Shown here: in pieces, positions 37,419 to 45,308 of the stretch
Numbering within the stretch: the stretch's first letter is position 1
How the letters are laid out: each line of letters starts with the position of its first letter
Assembly (NCBI RefSeq): GCF_014208105.1
Contig: NZ_JACHMQ010000001.1
Coordinates: 1-64,000, forward strand
Length of the DNA: 64,000 nt
DNA from: Actinomadura coerulea
Lineage (GTDB): Bacteria; Actinomycetota; Actinomycetes; Streptosporangiales; Streptosporangiaceae
Direction: 5' to 3'
Program-made: the position numbers and the translations under genes
The notes under the pieces: generated by a model
What the model was told of the DNA's origin: nothing
Seen by the model: only the letters and a program-made list of their open reading frames with translations
Databases searched by the model: none

Positions 37419-37465
37419 GGGCGTCCCCCGAGGTCGGGGACGCCCGGTGCCGGGGGCCGGCCCCC
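37419..37465 (+). terminator. Strong double hairpin upstream of the GGDEF/EAL gene
   Basis: A perfect 10-bp stem GGGCGTCCCC/GGGGACGCCC (37419-37428, 37436-37445, 7-base loop) is followed by a GGGGGCC/GGCCCCC palindrome (37452-37465). It lies 190 bases after ligA and only 22 bases before the next start codon, so it either terminates ligA transcription or folds in the next gene's leader and limits its expression. Confidence 0.6.
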
Positions 37466-37486
37466 CGTCAGCCCCCCGAGGATGTG

Positions 37487-39600
37487 ATGAAGGACCCGAA
37501 CAACACGCGGAACACGGCGCCACGCCGTGGCTCCCCGTTGTGGATCTACTTCGTCGTCGTCATCCTGCTCGGCGTCGCCGCCGCGGCCGCCGCGTTCTCC
37601 GGGCTGACCCGCGCCGACCTGGACGCGCTCGCGGGAACCCCCCTGTTCTGGATCCTCGGCTGCTTCATCATCTTCGGCGAGCTGCGGCCGATCATCACGC
37701 CGGGCAGCACCGAGAACAACGGCGCCACGACCTCGACCACGTTCTCGTTCGCCGCGCTGCTGTACGCCGGGCTGCCCATCGCCGCCGCCCTCCAGGCCGT
37801 CGCCGTGATCACCTGCGGGATCTTCCGCTCCCGCTCCCCGCACCGCATCGCCTTCAACGTCGCGCAGTACACCCTCAGCCTGGCCGCCGCCCAGCTCGTC
37901 CTCGCGCTCGCCGGCGACCTCGCGACACCCTCGCGGCTGTGGGTGCCGCACGGCTCCGACCTGCCCGCGATCGCGCTCGCCGGCGCCGTCTACTTCGTCT
38001 GCAACGACACCCTCGTCGGCGCCGCCGTCGCGCTGCACGCCCGCGTCTCGCTCGTCAAGGCGCTCCGCTGGGACCTGGCCTACCAGGTCCTCGTGCACCT
38101 GGCGCTGCTCGGCCTCGCCCCGCTGATGGTCGTCGCGATGGACCGGTCCGCCCTCTTCGTGCCGCTGATCGTCCTGCCGTTCATCGCCGTCTACCTCAAC
38201 GCCTCCGTCTCGGTCCGGCGCGAGCACCAGGCGCTGCACGACGGGCTCACCGGCCTGCCCAACCGCAAGCTGCTGATCGTCCGCACCGAGGAGGCGCTCG
38301 CCGAGGCGCGCGGCGCGGAACGGCGGCTCCCGCGCGCCGCGGGCCTCGGGGCCCGGCGGCGGAAGGCGGCCGATCCGCCGGACCATCGCGCCGGTCTGTT
38401 CCTGCTCGACCTCGACCGGTTCAAGGAGGTCAACGACACCCTCGGGCACCCCACCGGCGACCGGCTGCTCCAGCTCGTCGCGCACCGGCTCACCCACAGC
38501 GTCCGCCCCGGCGACCTCGTGGCGCGGCTCGGCGGCGACGAGTTCGCGGTGCTGCTGCCCACCGTGCGGGACGAGGCCGCCGCCCGCGAGGTCGCCGCCC
38601 GGCTGCGCGCCGCGCTCTCCGAACCCGTCCGGCTGGACGGCATGTCGTTCGACCTGGAGGCCAGCGTCGGCATCGCGCTGTTCCCCGACCACGCGCCCGA
38701 CTTCGAGCTGCTGCTGCAACGCGCCGACGTCGCCATGTACAACGCCAAGGAGGCCCGGACCGGCGTCGAGACGTACTCGCCCGGCAAGGACCGCAACTCC
38801 CCGGCCCGCCTCAGCATGCTCGGCGACCTGCGCCGCGCCATCGACCGCTCCGAACTGGAGCTGTTCTACCAGCCGAAGATCTCGCTGCGGGACGGCCACC
38901 TCGTCGGCATGGAGGCCCTGCTCCGCTGGCGCCACCCGACAAGGGCCTCCTGGAACCCGAGGCGTTCCTGTCGGTCGCCGAGCAGACCTACCTGATGCGC
39001 TCGATCACCCACTACGTCGTGCAGGCCGCGCTCGCGCAGACCGCCGCGTGGTGGCGGGCCGACATCCCCGTCCAGGTCGCGGTGAACGCCTCGGGACGCG
39101 ACCTGCTCGACACCGGGCTCACCGAGGTCATCGAGGAGGGCCTGCTCGCCCGCGGCCTGCCCGCCGCCGCGCTCCAGCTGGAGATCACCGAGCGCATCCT
39201 GATGAACGAGCCCGCCTACGCCTCCGACACCGTCAGCGCCCTCGCCGAGCTCGGCATCCCGCTCAGCCTGGACGACTTCGGCACCGGCTACTCCTCCCTC
39301 GTGCGGCTCAAGCGCCTGCCCGTCGAGGAGATCAAGATCGACTCCTCGTTCGTGCGGCGCCTCGGCGACTCGGCCGACGACGCCGTCATCGTCCGCTCGA
39401 TCGTCGACCTCGTCCGCACGCTCGGCCTGCGCTCGGTCGCCGAGGGCGTGGAGGACCCGGCCACCGCCGAGAGGCTGCGGGAGATGGGCTGCGACGCCGC
39501 CCAGGGCTGGCACTTCTGCCGCCCCATGGACGCCGCGACCGCCACCGACTGGCTGTACTCCTTCGCCGTCCCCTCGGTCAAGGCCCCCGGAGGCGCCTGA
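37487..39600 (+). pseudogene. Membrane GGDEF-EAL c-di-GMP protein, broken by a one-base frameshift
   Basis: The first frame (37487-38940) encodes about seven membrane segments, then a GGDEF domain with an intact RLGGDEFAVLL motif and the start of the EAL domain (MEALLRWRHP). After CCGAC at 38936-38940 the frame must shift by one base: the rest of the EAL domain (KGLLEPEAFLSVAEQT, LEITERIL, LDDFGTGYSS, IKIDSSFV) reads on in another frame from 38941 to 39600. Adding one C (CCGACCAAG) would restore a ~705-residue protein. In the present reading the protein stops at 38998 without a working phosphodiesterase. Its place after ligA matches Streptomyces rmdB. The break may be a real recent mutation or a sequencing error. 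ATG 37487 follows GAGGA. Confidence 0.88.
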
Positions 39601-39671
39601 CCGGCACGGCGGGCCGCCACCGGCCACAGGCGCGTCCGGCGCCGGAGCGGGCGTCGCCTCCGACGGACGCC

Positions 39672-39710
39672 CGCGCGGGGCCGCGCCTCGGTGGGGCGCG
39701 GCCCCGCGCG
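39672..39710. terminator. Very long GC-rich terminator hairpin
   Basis: Perfect 16-bp stem CGCGCGGGGCCGCGCC/GGCGCGGCCCCGCGCG with a 7-base loop, between the convergent GGDEF/EAL gene and the small minus-strand gene at 39752. It would work in both directions. Confidence 0.85.
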
Positions 39711-39751
39711 TTGACGGCCGCGATGCGTGCGACGTGACCGCGGTGCCGCGG

Positions 39752-40000
39752 TCAGTAGCGGCGGCGGGCCTCGTACTCGTCGGGGTAGTACTCCTCGCGC
39801 ACGGCCGCGGGCGGGGGCCGGCGGTCGACGGCGCGGCGGGCGGACATCATCCGCACGATGCCGATGACCAGGCCGATGACGCCGCCGATCATCAGGATGA
39901 CGCCGACCAGCCGGATGTCGATGCCGCTGATGTCGTAGTTGACTGCATATGCCAGGATCGCGCCGATAATGATCAGGGCGATGCTGCCGCCGATGGTCAC
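39752..40000 (-). CDS. Small DUF6458-type membrane protein
   Basis: 82 residues. Two hydrophobic segments (about 3-21 and 30-50) are separated by a short polar loop NYDISGIDIR, followed by a basic, Tyr-rich tail (EEYYPDEYEARRRY). The opening TIGGSIALIIIGAILAYAV and the RLVGVILMIGGVIGLVIG segment are characteristic of the DUF6458 family common in actinomycetes; its function is unknown. GTG at 40000 has GAGAGGAGA upstream. Single-gene unit, divergent from gatC. Confidence 0.85.
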   Translation of the reverse strand: MTIGGSIALIIIGAILAYAVNYDISGIDIRLVGVILMIGGVIGLVIGIVRMMSARRAVDRRPPPAAVREEYYPDEYEARRRY

Positions 40001-40178
40001 GGCGGTCTCCTCTCGCTCGTCCCGGGGATGGACGCAAGAAGCGTTCCCTCCGTGCGGGGATGAAACGGGCGACCTCGCCGGCCCGCCGAGGGCACGCCCG
40101 CGGAAACGGGTCGGGGTGCGGGGGCGCGGGCCCATAGGATGGCCGTGAACCCACTTCATCGCAGGAACGGTTTCTTCA

Positions 40179-40478
40179 ATGTCCGCCATCACCCGTGACG
40201 AGGTGTCGCATCTCGCCCGGCTGTCCCGGCTGGCGCTCGGCGACGATGAGCTCGACCATCTCGCCGCCCAGCTCGACCAGATCATCTCCGCGGTCGCGCG
40301 GGTGCAGGAGGTCGCGGCGGAGGACATCCCGCCCACCTCGCACGCGCTGCCGCTGACCAACGTCTACCGGACGGACGAGGTGCGGCAGTGCCTCCGGCCC
40401 GAGCAGGCCCTCGCCGGCGCCCCGGCCGCCGAGGAGCAGCGCTTCCGCGTGCCGCGGATCCTCGATGAGGAGGCCTGA
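40179..40478 (+). CDS. gatC: Asp-tRNA(Asn)/Glu-tRNA(Gln) amidotransferase subunit C
   Basis: 99 residues. It stabilises the GatA-GatB complex that converts misacylated Glu-tRNA(Gln) and Asp-tRNA(Asn). Typical features: [17 protein letters not shown] at the N-terminus, a helix ending [15 protein letters not shown], the [17 protein letters not shown] stretch and a C-terminal RFRVPRIL. An AGGAA site lies 11 bases upstream of the ATG. It is followed by gatA after three bases, forming gatCAB. A TAGGAT -10-like hexamer lies at 40135-40140. Confidence 0.96.
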   Translation: MSAITRDEVSHLARLSRLALGDDELDHLAAQLDQIISAVARVQEVAAEDIPPTSHALPLTNVYRTDEVRQCLRPEQALAGAPAAEEQRFRVPRILDEEA

Positions 40479-40481
40479 GCC

Positions 40482-41981
40482 GTGAGTGAGCTGGTGAGGA
40501 AGAGCGCGGCGGAGCTCGGGGAGCTGATCGCCTCGGGTGAGGCGTCGGCCGTCGAGGTGGCCGAGGCGCACCTGGACCGCATCGCGGCGGTGGACGGCAG
40601 CGTCAAGGCGTTCCTGCACGTCGACCGCGAGACGACGCTGGCGCAGGCCCGCGCGGTGGACGAGCGGCGCGCGGCGGGGGAGGAGCTCGGCCCGCTGGCC
40701 GGCGTCCCCATCGCGCACAAGGACGTGTTCACCACCGCGGACATGCCCACCACCGCCGGGTCCAAGATCCTTGAGGGCTGGCGGCCGCCGTACGACGCGA
40801 CCGTGACCTCGCGGCTGCGGCAGGCCGGGCTGGTGATCCTCGGCAAGACGAACATGGACGAGTTCGCGATGGGCTCCTCCACGGAGAACAGCGCCTACTT
40901 CGTCTCCCGCAACCCGTGGGACCTGGAACGCGTCCCGGGCGGGTCGTCCGGCGGGTCGTCGGCGGCGGTCGCGGCCTACGAGGCGCCGCTGTCCACCGGC
41001 ACCGACACCGGCGGCTCCATCCGGCAGCCCGCCGCCGTCACCGGCATCGTCGGCATGAAGCCCACCTACGGCGGCTCGTCCCGCTACGGCGTCATCGCGT
41101 TCGCGTCCTCGCTCGACACGCCGGGCCCGTTCGCGCGCAACGTGCTGGACGCGGCGCTGCTGCACGAGGCGTTCAGCGGCCACGACGTGATGGACTCCAC
41201 CTCCGTCGACCAGGCCGTCCCGCCGGTCGTGGAGGCCGCGCGCCGCGCCGACGTCAACGGTCTGCGCGTCGGGGTCGTGAAGGAGTTCGCGGGCGACGGC
41301 TACCAGGCGGGCGTGTCCGCGCGCTTCAACGAGGCGGTCGAGCTGCTGGAGTCCCTCGGCGCGAAGGTCGTCGAGGTGTCGTGCCCGAACTTCTCCTACG
41401 CGCTGCCCGCCTACTACCTGATCGCGCCGTCGGAGTGCTCGTCCAACCTCGCGCGCTTCGACGCGATGCGGTACGGCCTGCGCGTCGGCGACGACGGCAG
41501 CCGCAGCGCCGAGGAGGTCATGGCGCTGACCCGCGCGGAGGGCTTCGGGCCCGAGGTCAAGCGGCGGATCATGCTCGGCACCTACGCGCTGTCGTCGGGC
41601 TACTACGACGCCTACTACGGCAAGGCGCAGCAGGTCCGCACCCTGATCAAGCGCGACTTCGAGGCGGCGTTCGAGCAGGTGGACGTGCTGGTCTCGCCGA
41701 CCACGCCGACCACCGCGTTCCCGATCGGCGAGCGCGCCGACGACCCGATCGCCATGTACCTGGCCGACCTGTGCACGATCCCGGCCAACCTCACCGGCAA
41801 CGCCGCGATCTCGGTGCCGTGCGGCCTGTCGGACGGCCTGCCCGTCGGCCTGCAGATCATGGCCCCCGTCCTCGGCGACGACCGCGTCTACCGCGTCGGC
41901 GCCGCCGTCGAGCGGGCCCTCGAAGACCGCTGGGGCGGCCCGCTGCTGGCCGAGGCCCCGGAACTGGTGGAGGCGAAGTGA
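40482..41981 (+). CDS. gatA: Asp-tRNA(Asn)/Glu-tRNA(Gln) amidotransferase subunit A
   Basis: 499-residue amidase-signature glutaminase that releases ammonia for transamidation. The Ser-cis-Ser-Lys triad is visible: Lys in VPIAHKDVF, the Gly/Ser-rich [17 protein letters not shown] and [27 protein letters not shown] at 40482 has GAGGAGG 8 bases upstream, within the end of gatC. The stop overlaps the gatB start (GTGA). Length and motifs are complete. Confidence 0.97.
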   Translation: MSELVRKSAAELGELIASGEASAVEVAEAHLDRIAAVDGSVKAFLHVDRETTLAQARAVDERRAAGEELGPLAGVPIAHKDVFTTADMPTTAGSKILEGWRPPYDATVTSRLRQAGLVILGKTNMDEFAMGSSTENSAYFVSRNPWDLERVPGGSSGGSSAAVAAYEAPLSTGTDTGGSIRQPAAVTGIVGMKPTYGGSSRYGVIAFASSLDTPGPFARNVLDAALLHEAFSGHDVMDSTSVDQAVPPVVEAARRADVNGLRVGVVKEFAGDGYQAGVSARFNEAVELLESLGAKVVEVSCPNFSYALPAYYLIAPSECSSNLARFDAMRYGLRVGDDGSRSAEEVMALTRAEGFGPEVKRRIMLGTYALSSGYYDAYYGKAQQVRTLIKRDFEAAFEQVDVLVSPTTPTTAFPIGERADDPIAMYLADLCTIPANLTGNAAISVPCGLSDGLPVGLQIMAPVLGDDRVYRVGAAVERALEDRWGGPLLAEAPELVEAK

Positions 41982-43480
41982 CCACTCCGGCCCTGATGGA
42001 CTACGACGAGGCGCTGGCGAAGTACGAACCGGTGCTCGGCATCGAGACGCACATCGAGCTCGGCACCGCGTCCAAGATGTTCTGCGGGTGCCCGACGGCG
42101 TTCGGCGCGGAGCCGAACACGCAGGTGTGCCCGGTGTGCCTGGGGCTGCCGGGTTCGCTGCCGGTCACCAACCACGCCGCGATCGAGGGCATCATCAAGA
42201 TCGGCCTCGCGCTGAACTGCGACATCGTGGAGTGGTGCCGGTTCGCCCGGAAGAACTACTTCTATCCGGACATGCCGAAGAACTTCCAGATCTCGCAGTA
42301 CGACGAGCCCCTCTGCGTGGACGGCCACCTGGACGTCGAGGTCGAGGGCGAGACGTACCGGATCGGGATCGAGCGCGTCCACATGGAGGAGGACACCGGA
42401 AAGTCGCTGCACGTCGGCGGCTCGACCGGGCGCATCCACGGCGCCGAGTACTCCCTCGTCGACTACAACCGGGCGGGCATCCCGCTCGTGGAGATCGTCA
42501 CCAAGCCGATCCCCGCGACCGGCGACCGGGCGCCGCTGGTGGCGCGGGCGTACGCGACGGAGCTGCGCGAGCTGGTCCGGTCGCTCGGCGTGTCGGACGT
42601 GCGCATGGAGCAGGGCTCGATGCGCTGCGACGTCAACGTCTCGCTGATGCCGCGCGGCGCCGAGAAGTGGGGCACCCGCACCGAGACCAAGAACGTCAAC
42701 TCGCTGCGGTCGGTCGAGCGGTCCGTCCGGTCGGAGATCGAGCGGCAGGCGGGCGTGCTGGACGCCGGCGGCTCCATCGTGCAGGAGACGCGGCACTTCC
42801 ACGAGGACACCGGCCGCACCACGAGCGGGCGCAGCAAGGAGGAGGCGCAGGACTACCGCTACTTCCCCGAGCCCGACCTGGTGCCGATGGCGCCGGCGCG
42901 GGAGTGGGTCGAGGAGCTGCGGGCCACCCTGCCGGAGCTTCCGGCGGCGCGCCGCACCCGCATCCAGCGGGAGTGGAGCCTGTCCGACCTGGAGCTGCGG
43001 GACGTCGTGAACGCCGGCGCCGTCGACCTCATCGAGGCGACGGTCGCGCAGGGCACCGACGCCGCCGCGGCCCGCAAGTGGTGGATGAACGAGCTGTCGC
43101 GCCGCGCCACCGAGCAGGGCGTCGAACTGGCCGAGCTGCCGATCACGCCCGAGCAGGTCGCCCGCGTCCAGGCGATGATCACTGCGGGCGAGCTGAACGA
43201 CAAGCTGGCCCGCAAGGTGTTCGAGGGCGTCCTCGCGGGCGAGGGCGGCCCGGACGAGGTCGTCGCCGCGCGCGGCCTGAAGGTCGTCAGCGACGACGGT
43301 GAGCTGTCCTCGGTCATCGACCAGGTGATCGCCGGCAACGCGGACGTGGCCGACAAGATCCGCGCCGGAAAGGTCGCCGCCGCCGGCGCCCTGGTCGGCG
43401 CGGTGATGAAGGCCACCCGCGGCCAGGCCGACGCCGGCCGCGCCCGCGAGCTGATCCTGGAGAAGCTCGGCGCTTCCTGA
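41978..43480 (+). CDS. gatB: Asp-tRNA(Asn)/Glu-tRNA(Gln) amidotransferase subunit B
   Basis: 500 residues. It binds tRNA, phosphorylates the misacylated residue and completes amide transfer. Family signatures: [18 protein letters not shown] and [15 protein letters not shown] (zinc-binding Cys residues), [18 protein letters not shown], the [15 protein letters not shown] motif, and a C-terminal YqeY-like tail domain ([19 protein letters not shown]) that grips the tRNA elbow. GTG at 41978 overlaps the gatA stop. This ends the gatCAB operon. An indirect route to Gln-tRNA or Asn-tRNA is therefore used by this organism. Confidence 0.97.
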   Translation: MTTPALMDYDEALAKYEPVLGIETHIELGTASKMFCGCPTAFGAEPNTQVCPVCLGLPGSLPVTNHAAIEGIIKIGLALNCDIVEWCRFARKNYFYPDMPKNFQISQYDEPLCVDGHLDVEVEGETYRIGIERVHMEEDTGKSLHVGGSTGRIHGAEYSLVDYNRAGIPLVEIVTKPIPATGDRAPLVARAYATELRELVRSLGVSDVRMEQGSMRCDVNVSLMPRGAEKWGTRTETKNVNSLRSVERSVRSEIERQAGVLDAGGSIVQETRHFHEDTGRTTSGRSKEEAQDYRYFPEPDLVPMAPAREWVEELRATLPELPAARRTRIQREWSLSDLELRDVVNAGAVDLIEATVAQGTDAAAARKWWMNELSRRATEQGVELAELPITPEQVARVQAMITAGELNDKLARKVFEGVLAGEGGPDEVVAARGLKVVSDDGELSSVIDQVIAGNADVADKIRAGKVAAAGALVGAVMKATRGQADAGRARELILEKLGAS

Positions 43481-43498
43481 CCCGCGGGCCCGGCCCCA

Positions 43499-43800
43499 AG
43501 CATTCGCCGAGGCGTCCCACCCCTAGCGGGACGCCCGGCGAAGCCTGGAAGGCGTCGGCTCGACCCGAGCCGGGTTGAGCGGGCGTCCCGCTAGTGGTGC
43601 AAGGCGCATTCGCGGGGCCGGGCGTCTCAGCCATTGCGGGACGCTCGGCGGGGCCCGGATGCGTCGGCGGACCCCGAACGAGCGAGCGTTCCGGGTGGTC
43701 TAGGGCATACCGGCGAGGCTGGGCGTCTCCGTGTGCGGACTTCCGGTGATTCTGAACGTTCCGGCCGGGCCGGGTGTCTGTGCGTTAGCCGGAATGTGGG
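43499..43800. repeat. Degenerate intergenic repeats after gatB
   Basis: The 322-base gap between gatB and the convergent sugar dehydrogenase has no gene. It contains four related copies of a unit built around a GGGCGTCT-like core followed after about 8-10 bases by CGGGAC or CGGAC, at roughly 43509-43534, 43614-43645, 43715-43740 and 43767-43796 (the last variant reads GGGTGTCT). Two longer copies begin GCATTCGC at 43499 and 43605. Copies are diverged, so the array is old. It may act as transcription-stop DNA or be a remnant of a duplicated palindromic element. Confidence 0.5.
43523..43594. repeat. 14-bp perfect inverted repeat with 44-base spacer
   Basis: CTAGCGGGACGCCC (43523-43536) is matched by GGGCGTCCCGCTAG (43581-43594). 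As RNA it forms a long stem enclosing 44 bases; it may be the gatB terminator and includes two of the rare CTAG tetramers. Confidence 0.6.
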
Positions 43801-43802
43801 GG

Positions 43803-44903
43803 TTAGCGGAGGGGGACGGTGAGGATGCGGTCGTCGCCTGGGCGGGGGGTGCCTCGGCCGTCCTGGTTGCTGGTGGTCACCCACAGCGAGCCGCCCGGGG
43901 CGCGGACGACCGCGCGCAGCCGTCCGTAGCGGCCCTGGAAGCGGGAGATGGGGCGTCCTGCCTTGCCGTTGGCCAGCGGGACCTGCCAGAGGCGCTCGCC
44001 GCGGAGCGCGGCGGCCCACAGGGAACCGTTCGCGTAGGCGAGGCCGGACGGTGACGCCTGGCCGGTCGTCCAGGTCAGCAGCGGGTCGGTGAAGCCCTTG
44101 CGGTTGCCGACACCCTCGACCACCGGCCAGCCGTAGTTGCCGCCCTTGCGGATCAGGTTGATCTCGTCGAAGCGGTCCTGGCCGAACTCGGTGGCGTACA
44201 TGCGGCCCGCGCCGTCCCAGGCGAGGCCCTGGACGTTGCGGTGCCCGTAGGTCCAGACGCGGTCGCCGAACGGGTTGCCGGGCGCGGGCGCGCCCTCGGG
44301 GGTGACCCGGAGGATCTTGCCGCCAAGGGAGTTCCTGTCCTGCGCCGTGCCGCCCTCGCCGGTCTCCCCGGTGGTGACATAGAGCATCTTGTCCGGGCCG
44401 AACGCCAGGCGCCCGCCGTTGTGGACGGCGCCCTTGGGGATGCCGGTGACGATCGGCCTCAGGTCGCCGAGACGGGTGTCATAGGTGGCGCGCACGACAC
44501 GGTTGTCGGACGCGGCGGTGTAGTAGAGGTAGACGAAATGGTCGGTGCCGTAAGAGGGGGAGACCGCGACGCCGAGGAGGCCGCCCTCACCTTGCGCGTC
44601 CACGCCGGGCACCGTGCCGACCGCCGTCTTGCGCCCGGACGGCGTGACGCGCAGGAGCCGGGCGGTGTCCCGTTCGGTGACCAGGGCGTCGCCTCCGGGC
44701 AGGAACGCCACGGCCCACGGCACCTTGAGGCCGGCGGTGACGGTGCGGGGCATGCCCGGCCCGCCGCCGGCCGTCCCGGACGGGGTGCTGGACGCCGGCG
44801 GCGGGGTCCGGCCTTCTCCGCCCCCGGACGGCGAGGACGAGCAGGCCGCCAGCAGCGCCGCCGAGGCAAGGGCGACCGGGGCGAGGATCGTGTGCTGTCG
44901 CAT
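43803..44903 (-). CDS. PQQ-type sugar dehydrogenase-like lipoprotein (GDH/YliI beta-propeller)
   Basis: 366 residues. The signal peptide APVALASAALLAAC has its lipobox Cys at residue 21, so the protein is anchored outside the membrane; a Gly/Ser/Pro-rich tether follows. The six-bladed propeller of the soluble glucose/aldose dehydrogenase family starts at VPWAVAFLPGGDALVTERD. It shows GGLLGVAVSPSYGTDHFVYLYYT, the HNGGRLAFGPDKMLYVTTG motif containing the catalytic-type His, and YGHRNVQGLAWD and EINLIRKGGNYGWP, matching PQQ-site segments of the family. ATG at 44903 has GGGAGG upstream. It probably oxidises a sugar periplasmically, but the true substrate and PQQ use are unproven. Confidence 0.92.
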   Translation of the reverse strand: MRQHTILAPVALASAALLAACSSSPSGGGEGRTPPPASSTPSGTAGGGPGMPRTVTAGLKVPWAVAFLPGGDALVTERDTARLLRVTPSGRKTAVGTVPGVDAQGEGGLLGVAVSPSYGTDHFVYLYYTAASDNRVVRATYDTRLGDLRPIVTGIPKGAVHNGGRLAFGPDKMLYVTTGETGEGGTAQDRNSLGGKILRVTPEGAPAPGNPFGDRVWTYGHRNVQGLAWDGAGRMYATEFGQDRFDEINLIRKGGNYGWPVVEGVGNRKGFTDPLLTWTTGQASPSGLAYANGSLWAAALRGERLWQVPLANGKAGRPISRFQGRYGRLRAVVRAPGGSLWVTTSNQDGRGTPRPGDDRILTVPLR

Positions 44904-45308
44904 GTGCGCCTCCCGCAGGTGGTACGGATCCCGGTGCTCACCGTTCCCTGTCACGCAGGGTAATCCCGGGCAAGCCGGTTATCCGGTGACGTTCGGCTTT
45001 CGGACGTCCCAAACGGATCCGCGACGAGGCCGTTCGTCGCGGGAAGGTCGCCCAGCCTCAATCGCTCCGTGACCTACCGAACGTACAGTGAGCGACACGG
45101 TGATCCCGTAGTGCAGCAACGTCGCTGATCCCCGGGCAGGCGAGGCCGGTGCGCTCGCCACCGGTCCGCGCCGATCCGGCGCGGGGCACCATCCGTGACC
45201 TTCGGGCCGTTATCCAGGCGGCGGGGGTCGTGGACCCCCAGATCCCCTGGCGCGGCGCGGCCTCCGCCAGGGCCGAACGGCCCATCGGGCAGGAAGGGAC
45301 GCGGCGCG
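44904..45308. other. Divergent intergenic region with hairpins
   Basis: 405 bases between the sugar dehydrogenase and the GGDEF-EAL gene, with no convincing gene. It contains a perfect 9-bp inverted repeat CCGCGACGA/TCGTCGCGG (45019-45042) and a 7-bp hairpin GGGGGTC-GTG-GACCCCC (45223-45239). The second lies about 70 bases before the GGDEF-EAL start and would fold in its 5' leader. Some parts (44960-45120) are less GC-rich than coding DNA, as expected for promoters. Confidence 0.5.

Noticed and set aside
43523..43594. Inverted repeats as ends of an insertion sequence
   Set aside because: Only 44 bases lie between the arms, with no transposase and no target duplication seen.
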